64,000 nucleotides of DNA from Petasospora fabianii (lineage: Eukaryota; Ascomycota; Saccharomycetes; Phaffomycetales; Wickerhamomycetaceae). Both the position numbers and the translations under genes were made by a program. Below are positions 11,160 through 19,737 of the stretch, piece after piece. Positions within the stretch are counted from its first letter, which is position 1. Each line of letters starts with the position of its first letter. The notes beneath the pieces were generated by a model, which saw only the letters and a list, made by a program, of their open reading frames with translations, did not search any database and was not told the origin of the DNA. The stretch covers positions 434,001-498,000 of the forward strand of contig CP048716.1 of NCBI GenBank assembly GCA_022641835.1, given 5' to 3'.

Positions 11160-12782
11160 TCATCTCGCTCTGCGCAAGTTTGCGGCATTGACATGAAGGT
11201 TAACATCCAACTTATCGGCCTGCTCTTCGATGTTTCTCAAAGAGGCATTTTGTCTCTCGATCTCCTTACCCTGTGTCACGGCAAGGCCCTTTAATCTTCC
11301 AGCGATTCTTCCAATCTCGTCCAAGTTTTCACCAATCTCATTCTCCATCTCATCATCCTCAGAGTCAGCCTCAAACTGGTACTGTTTAGCCTGTTCTTTG
11401 ATTTTTTCACGTCTGTACTTGTCAGCAATACTTTGACCCATTCCATCAGCATCATCGATGGCCATCTTTGCTCTCTGAGTAGAACCATTCAGCTCAGATC
11501 TCTGTCTTTGCTGTTCAAGCTTGAACTCAATTCTATCCTGCTTCAACCTCTCCTCTTGTGCCCTTAATCTTGCATTCTTTGTGAATGGGTTTTTCATACC
11601 TGGTTTCAAGATATTTCTGTTGTAATGATGCAATTGGGCAACTTTCTCCTTAGCCATCTTGTCTTGGGCCTCGGCAAGCTGCAAGTTTCTCTCCGTATTA
11701 TACAACGTCTCAGCCTGGGCACCCAGGACACCCATGGTGTTCTTACCTGATTCCTCAGCTTCACGTGCCATACGAAGGGTGTTTCTGGTAGATGCAACGG
11801 ACTCTTGCTTAGTGAAGCGGATTTGGCCCTTGATCTGCTCGACATCTTCGTCCTCCTCACGTTGCAGGCGTTCTTCTTCAGTCTCCTCATGTGGTGGATC
11901 GAAATACTCTCGCTGTTGCTGTTGCTGTTCTTCTTCTTGATAGAGAGCTGTTTGGTTGTAGTCCATGCGGTAGTTGGAGTCGTTGAGATCCTCGTCGGCG
12001 TATGTGCTATCGTTGAGATCGTATTCCTCCTGAAGTAATTGCTGTTGTTGTTGGTGGTATGCACGCATGTATGAGGTTCCTGTACGTGATGTCTGATTTG
12101 TTTGTGTCTTCTCCAAAGCTGGTTCAAATGAGAATTCTTCCTGTTGTTGAGGTGTGTTCGAACGCTGAGATGCGTATGGGTTAGCAGTGCGCTGTGATTG
12201 GGCATAAGGGTTCGACACACGAGGTGAGTTGTACTGTGTTGACTGTTGAGAAGATGGTTGGGAGTATGGATCACTGTATCCCTGTGATCCATATGGATCT
12301 GAGAGATTTTGTTGTGAACGTGGCTGATGGGATGAATATGGATTGCCGCCAGAGTTGTATGATCCATTGGAGTCGCCTGTCACTGTGGATCCACCTTGAT
12401 TGGCATAGGGGTTACCTGAACCTCCAGGCGTTGCAAACTGATTTCCATAAGGATTGGAGTTATTAGATTGAGTACCAAGACTGGCATATGGGTTACCTGA
12501 AGAAATGCCCGAGCCATCCGAACCCTGAGAGTAAAGGTTCTCAGAAGCCTGTTGTGCTCTCTCAGCCTCCTCCTTTTCCTGCTTCGAGTATCCCTTTGGT
12601 GCATATTCTCTCTTGCCCTTAAACTTATCGTTTGCATATTCAGCATAGGCACTGAAAGTTGATGGTTTGTTCTTGGACTCCTGCTTCACCAGCATACCCT
12701 TATCCATCATTCTCTCAATCATGCCAGCCTCGGCCTGCTCCTCAGTGGGCGGCTTAGTTTTAAAGAACTTTTTGATTCCCAT
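11160..12782 (-). CDS. SEC9: Plasma-membrane t-SNARE Sec9 (SNAP-25 type)
   Basis: 540 residues from the ATG at 12782; the upstream open frame is promoter. Sec9 supplies two SNARE helices to the exocytic complex with Sso1/2 and Snc1/2. The Qb SNARE helix lies around residues 325-390 and the Qc helix at about 478-533 (zero-layer Gln in Ala-Val-Thr-Gln-Gly-Lys), with no transmembrane segment and no Cys palmitoylation cluster. The N-terminal half is low complexity with six Asn-Pro-Tyr and two Asp-Pro-Tyr motifs and Gln runs. The start Met-Gly-Ile-Lys-Lys-Phe-Phe is typical of fungal Sec9. Divergent from HTZ1, with about 350 bases between the starts. Confidence 0.93.
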   Translation of the reverse strand: MGIKKFFKTKPPTEEQAEAGMIERMMDKGMLVKQESKNKPSTFSAYAEYANDKFKGKREYAPKGYSKQEKEEAERAQQASENLYSQGSDGSGISSGNPYASLGTQSNNSNPYGNQFATPGGSGNPYANQGGSTVTGDSNGSYNSGGNPYSSHQPRSQQNLSDPYGSQGYSDPYSQPSSQQSTQYNSPRVSNPYAQSQRTANPYASQRSNTPQQQEEFSFEPALEKTQTNQTSRTGTSYMRAYHQQQQQLLQEEYDLNDSTYADEDLNDSNYRMDYNQTALYQEEEQQQQQREYFDPPHEETEEERLQREEDEDVEQIKGQIRFTKQESVASTRNTLRMAREAEESGKNTMGVLGAQAETLYNTERNLQLAEAQDKMAKEKVAQLHHYNRNILKPGMKNPFTKNARLRAQEERLKQDRIEFKLEQQRQRSELNGSTQRAKMAIDDADGMGQSIADKYRREKIKEQAKQYQFEADSEDDEMENEIGENLDEIGRIAGRLKGLAVTQGKEIERQNASLRNIEEQADKLDVNLHVNAANLRRAR

Positions 12783-13130
12783 AGTAAACGATCCAGCCCT
12801 TGTTTGCTGTTGTACTTGTGGAAAAATTACAAAGTATAGCCAGAGCGCTCTCAAGTACTCTGTTTTTAGAGCTAGGATAAAGTACGTCACCCCCTCACAG
12901 CCCCAAGAGTCCAACAGAGCAGACATGAATCCCAGTGACTCGCAACCTTTCCCAAATTGGATACTCCGGGTAACCCTGCCTTCTTTCGCGCTTTCGGAAG
13001 GAGGCGCTCTGCCACGACGGACAGGCGCGCGAATTCTTTCTTTGTTTACTTTTTTACAACCCCGTAACAACAACAACAAGAACAACAACGCTTCTTCTAG
13101 TATCAATCAACGAAAAACAACCCATTAACA
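12783..13130. other. Bidirectional promoter SEC9 / HTZ1
   Basis: 348 bases between two divergent starts. Visible elements are a forkhead-type GTAAACAA on the minus strand (13042-13049), GC-rich GGCGC stretches near 12974-13029, and a CAA-rich leader just before HTZ1. Confidence 0.65.
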
Positions 13131-13714
13131 ATGTCTGGTAAGGGAAAAGGTGGTAAAGGAAAATCAGGTGCCAAAGACGGTGGCCTCAGATCTCAGTCTC
13201 ACTCCGCTAGAGCCGGTTTGCAGTTCCCAGTCGGTAGAGTCAAGAGATTCTTGAAGAAGACCGCTCAGCACAAGATCCGTGTCGGTGCCAAGGGTAAGTA
13301 ACTGCAATCCATTGACCGCATATCGCACAACTTACTAACTCAATAACATAGCTGCCATCTACTTGACTGCTGTTCTCGAATATTTGACCGCCGAAGTTCT
13401 CGAGTTGGCTGGTAACGCCGCCAAGGACTTGAAGCTCAAGAGAATCACCCCAAGACATCTCCAACTTGCTATTAGAGGTGATGAGGAGTTGGATACTCTT
13501 ATCAAGGCCACAATTGCCTACGGTGGTGTTTTGCCACACATTAACAAGGTATGTCATCTGCTACTTATTTCTCAGAGAGACCCACTTCTGCCGGTGTTGC
13601 TCAGATCGCACCCCGTTGTTGTGGTAGTATGAACTCTCTCATTAAAACATCGATTACTAACGCGTTTCGCAGGCTCTCTTGTTGAAGGTCGAGAAGAAGA
13701 AGTCTCACAAGTAA
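13131..13714 (+). CDS. HTZ1: Histone H2A.Z, three exons
   Basis: Exons 13131-13293, 13352-13548 and 13673-13714 join to 133 residues. Both introns (58 and 124 bases) have GTAAGT or GTATGT donors, a TACTAAC branch site (13333-13339 in the first) and CAG or TAG acceptors. H2A.Z marks promoter nucleosomes after deposition by SWR1. The variant-specific sequence is clear: Leu-Arg-Ser-Gln-Ser near the N-terminus, [12 protein letters not shown], then Gly-Asp-Glu-Glu-Leu-Asp-Thr-Leu-Ile and Gly-Gly-Val-Leu-Pro-His-Ile-Asn-Lys, ending in a Lys-rich tail. The acetylatable N-terminal Lys residues are present. HRD1 is two genes away; the two are neighbours in S. cerevisiae as well, from memory. Confidence 0.97.
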
Positions 13715-14893
13715 GGGATCTCTGTAATACCATCTCTGTGACTTCGTTATCCGGTTTTGTACATTATGTTTTGGTGGTTGGTGAGCGTCTTTTTTTTTCT
13801 TCTTTCATATCTTTTGATTTTGTCTATACGGGGGTTTGGTTGTGATTACTTCAAGGTCTAGTTGAGAGGGTTTGGATTGCTGTGAACTGTTCTAATACTC
13901 TGCACATGAAAAATGCTTCCGCCGCTTCTTCTGCCTCTCTTCTGTTTATGTTATTCCCTCTCTTTTTTGTCTGATCGAAGCCCGCGTGTCTACCCGTGTA
14001 AGATCTGGCTAACCGCCATGGTCACATGTTCAGACACAGCGTGCATTGTACTTTTATATGTATACTATTCCATACACAAAATGGTTAACTCATGGCTTGG
14101 TGTCCTTTCCTCCTCACCGTCACCGTATCTACCCATCATAAACCTCTCCCCTTCCAAGTTCCAAGACTTACGCGTTTGTTTTGATTTTCCAAACCTCGCC
14201 ACTAAAAGTAATGTCGCCATGGTAACGGGGAATAGCGTAACGCACTTTCGCGCTGATACATTCATGTGTATAAGTATACCTTTCATGTCATCGTGTTCCG
14301 GGAGACATTGATGAAGAGCTGTCTATGTTTGCTTGAGTAGTGCTTCGTAACCTATACACTAGATTGTCCACTCATTAGTCCGCAAGAAAAGGGATGCCCA
14401 TTGACACCGGTGTCAAACTTTGATCAGCCATATTTGAAGCAACGATACCAGAACCCCATTCTCCCAGAGTGCCTTTGTATCATAACGAACATGAGTTAAA
14501 GATCACAAGGACTGGATGAAAGCTGCTGCAGTCGTCAATGAACAACTTGATGTATTCTTGAAGGTCATTGAGCGGTTACAGAAGATAGAGAGTCTACCAG
14601 TGATCCATTGAAAGCCCCTCCGGGCCCGTGAACCGTAGCAGTAGTGACTATGCATTGGAGGGCAGATAACTAGAGCAGTAAAATACTAGGTAATTACAAA
14701 ATACGTTTTTTCACTTATACTGATTTAGCCTTAGATGTTTGGGCCCCGACTACTCCTTAAAAGAGGAAAGGTTAGGAGCCCTCTTCCGAGCTAAAGTCGA
14801 TGTGCGCTTGCTATTCCAGCTGTTTTGTAACGATATATCGTATCCTTTATGGGTATTTGTATGTACAAGCAGTCTAAAAATATGTCAACAGAT
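13715..14893. other. Convergent intergenic region after HTZ1
   Basis: 1.18 kb between the 3' ends of HTZ1 and the OPA3-like gene. A 132-codon frame at 13913-14311 has Cys/Ser-rich, unconserved-looking sequence and is probably chance. I saw no tRNA box pair. The length is unusual for a convergent gap in this window, so an unannotated transcript cannot be excluded. Confidence 0.55.
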
Positions 14894-15644
14894 TCACTGT
14901 GCCTTTCCAGGCGCACTAGAATCTGTGTTGGTAGTGGTTGTGGTGTCTGTTGTCGTTTTCGATGCAGGTGAGATTGCCGATGCGGACGAATCACTTGGCT
15001 CTGCTGAATGAGCTCTATCGAGTTTTTCCATGCGAGCGTTCAGGGCATCCATCTGTTTATGAATATCAATCATGTTCCCGTGCTGATCAAGTTTGAGCAC
15101 TTTGGGTTTCATATCCGCTGGAGGCACATAGTCGTCGAGCCGGACGTGATACTCTGCGAGCTTCTTCTTTAAGTACTCAATCTCATGTTGTAGCGTTTTG
15201 ATATCATCCTCCACTGCTTCTCTTCTGTTCAACTCCTTTTGCCTTTGTCTATTCGCCTCATAGATGATGATTCCACCGGCAACAGCAAACACAAACGACT
15301 CTGAAAGGAAATTAGCACCATTTTCAATGGCTTTATTCTCATTCAATGGACGAACTTTGGCTGTTCCATTCTCTCCAAGTAGGTTCATCCTCAATGAAAC
15401 ATCAGTCTTGTGAACACGCTGTGCTAATGATACGCACATACGCCTAAAAGGCTCGTGCTCCTTCGCCTGGGCCTTTATGGCATTCTGGTTTCGGTGTTAG
15501 TAAGTCTGTGGGGGATTGGGGCTGAGGTGGCACTGCATATAGATCTTCATGATCTCCACGGGATCAGTTGTGTTCACTCACTGCTATCGGCTTGGAAATT
15601 TGTCGGATGAATAGCGATCCAAGCTTAAGAGCAAGTCCACTCAT
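14894..15644 (-). CDS. OPA3-like mitochondrial protein, two exons
   Basis: Exon 1 is 15582-15644 and exon 2 is 14894-15484, giving 217 residues. The 97-base intron has a GTGAGT donor, a TACTAAC branch and a CAG acceptor. The N-terminus Leu-Phe-Ile-Arg-Gln-Ile-Ser-Lys-Pro-Ile-Ala-Asn and the block Met-Asn-Leu-Leu-Gly ... Val-Arg-Pro-Leu-Asn-Glu match the OPA3 family. A hydrophobic stretch follows (Phe-Val-Phe-Ala-Val-Ala-Gly-Gly-Ile-Ile-Ile-Tyr-Glu), then a coiled coil and a Thr/Ser-rich tail. Human OPA3 is a mitochondrial membrane protein mutated in optic atrophy; its molecular role is poorly defined. The splice joins the conserved motif exactly, which supports the model. Confidence 0.85.
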
Positions 15645-15839
15645 CTTCGAATATCTTCCCCCAGCTGTGACTGACGCTTAGCCAGATCAGCCTCGAGCTT
15701 CACGGTATCGTCTCGAAGAGAACGGTTAGCTTTGTCCCCTGTGCATTTTTCGCGGTGGAACTCTACAACTCTACAACTCTCTCTGTGTATCAAATGTGAT
15801 CATAAATGCGTTAAAAGGTCGTATATACTCGTTATTTTT

Positions 15840-17496
15840 TCAGTTATCATGAGCTCTATCTTCTCTTTGAGTTCTCAATCTGAGAGCATTGGCCCTTCCC
15901 CTGGGTACCATCACCTTCTCCAATCTTGCAACGTTCGTGTCAGATAAGTGTAACGAAAATTCATCACGTGCTTCATTGGCATTAGAGAGTCTGAATAGCG
16001 TCCATCCTGGTGGATGAAGTGATTCTGGTGGTAAGATGATTACATCATCATCATGAACGGTATCTTGTGGTGGCTCAGGAGTTACTGGTTCTGGGCTGTG
16101 GAAGAAACCATTGCCATGGATTAGATGATTCACGGGATCACGTTCACCGATAAAAGGAACCATATCCATTTCTCCGTTATCTGCTGCTCTTTGCAGTGGT
16201 GGTGCTTGCTGCTGTTGCTGTTGTTGCTGCTGTTGTTGTTGTGGTGGTTGTTGTTGTTGCTGCTGCTGCTGCTGCTGTTGATCTTGTGGTATCGTGCCAG
16301 CCTGGTTGGCAAATACCGGTGCTCTGCACATCGGACAAACCTGCGATCTCTCAAACCATCCCTTCAGGCAACCCATGTGAATGATGTGTCCACATTGGAG
16401 TTTCTTTGGGAATAAACGTTCACCTCTGCGGATTCCGATGGTGGTCATATCATCACGACAGATTATACACAAGTTATTATCATCGGCCAAATCCTCCTCA
16501 GTGGCATCCCGAAGACGTGAATCCAGTTCTGTGGATGCCTTAATGTATCTCTTTAGTTCCTTAATCTGTCTGACGAGGTTCACCATGCAGAAGAAAATGT
16601 CCTTGATGACATAGAGTGGTAAGCGATATGGTCCAAGGAAGGTGTAGAGCAAGAAACTGTGGATCGCAAGCTTTAATGTTGTATGGAAAATATCAAGGAT
16701 CTTCATGTAAAGTGACTTGCTTTCCATGACTTCCTCCTGAGGATGCGTTGACAAGTATGCGACTTCCCATGTGTTAAGTCCAATCCTAACAGTTTCAACA
16801 AAGAGGTCGATGAATAGCACAGCAAACTCAAACCCAAAAGTAAAGTAGACATCGGGTGTGCTGCCAAATGTGGAGTCAGCACAGAGATGAATCATACAAT
16901 AGTCGACATAAAGGAAGACACCAAGTGCAACGGTGTTTCTTGTCAAAATGATATCTGATGGTCTCGTTGCGTGTTGGAATACGAACTCGTAACGATCTTT
17001 GAGAATCCAATGGAACACCTTGATGAACAAAAGGATGAGGGTAAGGAATCCCGGAACCAGCAAGGATTCGCTACTAAACATTGCGAGAGTAAACAAACTG
17101 TTGAGTGCAGTGAACCGTGATCTCTCATAAATGTGTTCAATCTCAATAAGACGGAGTTCACCAAAGAGAACTGTCTGGATAACCTTTCCAATAACGATTG
17201 CCACTGCGACTAGCCAATTAGCAAGAACTATCATGCTCACACCTTCGGAAAGTTGTACACCAGCAGCAAAGAACGTGGGACTCTTCTCAATGATCGGATA
17301 AACTGTGAGCCCAACCAAAACATTGCTGAGCTGTTGTGGAGACTGTTAGTAATGGTTCCCCCTGACGTGTCCCCTCCAACGCGGGGGTTGAGAAAGCCCC
17401 CAATCAAGAGGCATCTAATCGTTGATTGAGAGATGAAATTATTGTACTCACAATGAAATATGCCACAAATTGGCCAATATGTGACAGCGAGGGCAT
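15840..17496 (-). CDS. HRD1: ERAD ubiquitin ligase Hrd1, two exons
   Basis: Exon 1 is 17452-17496 (15 codons) and exon 2 is 15840-17330, 511 residues in all. The 121-base intron has GTGAGT, TACTAAC and CAG signals. Hrd1 is the ER-membrane E3 that retrotranslocates and ubiquitinates misfolded proteins. Several membrane spans fill the first 270 residues. A RING-H2 domain lies near residues 303-350 (Cys-Ile-Ile-Cys ... Cys-Gly-His-Ile-Ile-His ... Cys-Pro-Met-Cys). A cytosolic tail follows with two long Gln runs split by Pro-Pro. The first exon supplies the start of the first membrane span, so an intron-less model would be truncated. Divergent from NPR2, 225 bases apart. Confidence 0.95.
16206..16280 (-). 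repeat. Polyglutamine-coding CAG/CAA tract in HRD1
   Basis: Two runs of about 12 Gln codons each, mixed CAA and CAG, separated by Pro codons, in the HRD1 cytosolic tail. The mixed codons suggest some stability against slippage. Confidence 0.9.
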
Positions 17497-17721
17497 CTTA
17501 TTTTACGCTTGATCTTCGCTAAAATCAGTTATTGAGTGAAGAAAGTGTTAAATCATCAAGTTGTAAATCAGCTCGTTAAGACGAAGAGGTTGGAAATACC
17601 GCGAATTCGCGCACCATTTCTATTTGGGTCCAGTCGGACCTACACACATTAAGCTGATAGTTCACAGACTTTCTTTAGGAAATAATTCATCTGTGTTTCG
17701 TGTTTCAAGACTCATTGCATA

Positions 17722-19499
17722 ATGGACACATCTGAAGGTGAGTAGTAGTTTCTCAATTTTGCAACCATAGAATCCCCACAGGCACTAACACTCTTTTCCC
17801 AGGGTTCTCTCCGATAGAGGCCATCTTCTACACGGTGTTCCACCCCACAGAGGGTACAAAGGTATCACATCAGGTTCCACCAGGATCAATTGTACCCTCA
17901 CAGAAGGCCACATCAGCAGCTATGAGTGAACCGTTGTTTGATTTTGATGCCGTGAAGAATTACATTATACCGAAGGCACCACTGTGTAACCATCTTCTCA
18001 CACTAAAAGTTGATCAATATCGAATTGTCGGCTTCCCTGTTTCGATCTCAGGTTCCCACTACGCTAGAAACTCATTTAGCTTCAATTTCTGCTTTGTGTT
18101 TAAGTATGGTGACAATACGCTTCCTTTCGAGAACGATATACGGAGACTCGGTCGTGTCTTCACAAATTTGGAGGAACAGTATCAGATCCTTTCAAAGAAG
18201 GAAAACGACCTCATCTACTTCAAGAATGTGGTACCATTACATAGCAATTCTGCACCTGATAGTGTGGAGTCGAGTCCCGGTAATGATGAGGCTGGACGCT
18301 CCTCTTCAATGGATTCATCATTTGCAGGTAGTACTGTTGGGGGAGCTTCAACGACATATGAACAAATCATGAGTGATTTGGAAAACAACATCAACTCTTC
18401 CACACCATTGGGTATCACTAACAAGGATAATATGATGACTTTGGATTCTGTGGAAAGTCTTATCGAGCAAATTCATCAAGATTTGAATAATTACTCCGAA
18501 TGTCTCATTCCAATCGACTCTGGTAACTCTATCGATATCAAGCTTCTTCCACTACTTCCCCCACCTCCCAAAATTTGCCCCGAAGACGTCCCCATCACCA
18601 CAGTTCACCTCGAGGGTCTAGTTGATGTTAACTGGGACCCAACAATGCTTAAGATTCTCCCCTTTATCAATGGTATTAACTCGGTGAAGAGAATCAGTCT
18701 GCTCGCCAACGCCGACTACTCAGTCATCAGAAGCTGTATCCAACACCTCATGTATTACAAATGTATTATCATTTGTGATATTTTCCAATTTTCCAATACA
18801 TATGCACCAACTTCTGATATTGGTTTGTTTTTGACCGAGCCAGACATGGCTTCCGAATGTCAAGCCTATGTCGTTGCACCATCGATATTCAAAGGTCTTC
18901 CCTATGAAGCCACACCACAACAGAAATCATCTGATAAAGGTGGTGAATCATCAAGCATATCATCGAGAAAGGGTTCATCTACATTGTCTCTTCCAAAGAA
19001 GGCTAAAAAAGATATTGTCGTGCTCCCTTCAAAAGCCAAACTGTTCTACCTCTATCGCTCCCTTCACCAGGGCCAGTCAGTCAAACAATGGTACAAGGAT
19101 CATTCCACTGATCTTGAATGTGTTGATCTGAGAAGATTTATCACGTTTGGTGTCATGAGAGGCTTGATTTACCGTGTTCATTCTTACCCAATCATTGATT
19201 CCCTCATAACGAATGAGTCAGCGCAGGACGCACTCTTCACAAACTACCTTGAGTCGCTCAATCTGATCAAGACACCAAATGGTAAGACAGCACCACCGAT
19301 AACCAAGGATCCACCAGCTTTCAGAAGGAAAAACAGTACGATCTTGACCGACCAACAGAGGGAACAGGTTGTTGAGTTGTCAAAGCTATTAAAGACGGTC
19401 AGAAACATGGACGCGTTGTGTACTGAGATGAACATGGACAGAGCGTCCCTTGAAGGTCTCCTAAGGAAAGTTGGACCCTACAATGTGGTCAACAGCTGA
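17722..19499 (+). CDS. NPR2: Npr2, SEACIT/GATOR1 subunit, two exons
   Basis: Exon 1 is 17722-17737 (ATG plus 13 bases) and exon 2 is 17803-19499, 570 residues. The 65-base intron has a GTGAGT donor, a CACTAAC branch and a CAG acceptor. Npr2 with Npr3 and Iml1 restrains TORC1 when amino acids are scarce. The spliced N-terminus Phe-Ser-Pro-Ile-Glu-Ala-Ile-Phe-Tyr-Thr-Val-Phe-His-Pro is the family hallmark, followed by Val-Pro-Pro-Gly-Ser-Ile and a longin-like domain. A Ser-rich insert lies in the middle (Ser-Ser-Ser-Met-Asp-Ser-Ser). Next to a kinesin-5 gene, as NPR2 is next to CIN8 in S. cerevisiae from memory. Confidence 0.93.
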
Positions 19500-19625
19500 T
19501 TAATATAGCATCTTGTGACGAATGAATATGACTTAAATAACACGATAAAAAGAGACAACTATTTGTCTATAGTATTTATATATGCTCCGTTCGCGTTTCC
19601 ATAGCAACTCGCGCACAGTTGTCGC

Positions 19626-19677
19626 GTAAACAATCGAAAAAGTTAAAGTCAAAAGTGTAAACAAAAAGTGTAAACAA
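19626..19677 (+). promoter_or_regulatory. Triple forkhead-type site upstream of kinesin-5
   Basis: Three copies of GTAAACAA lie at 19626-19633, 19657-19664 and 19670-19677, all on the plus strand, 60-112 bases before the start of the kinesin-5 gene. The last two form a 13-base direct repeat. The core matches the Fkh1/Fkh2 consensus RTAAAYAA; use in G2/M control is inferred. Confidence 0.55.
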
Positions 19678-19737
19678 AACGTTATCACTCTATCGTTCAG
19701 TTGTTTCTTTTAGTCCACCGCTGACTTAACTACCAAG

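Noticed and set aside
13913-14311. 132-codon frame after HTZ1
   Set aside because: It has an ATG start but Cys/Ser/Pro-rich, irregular sequence and no domain; probably chance in a long convergent gap.
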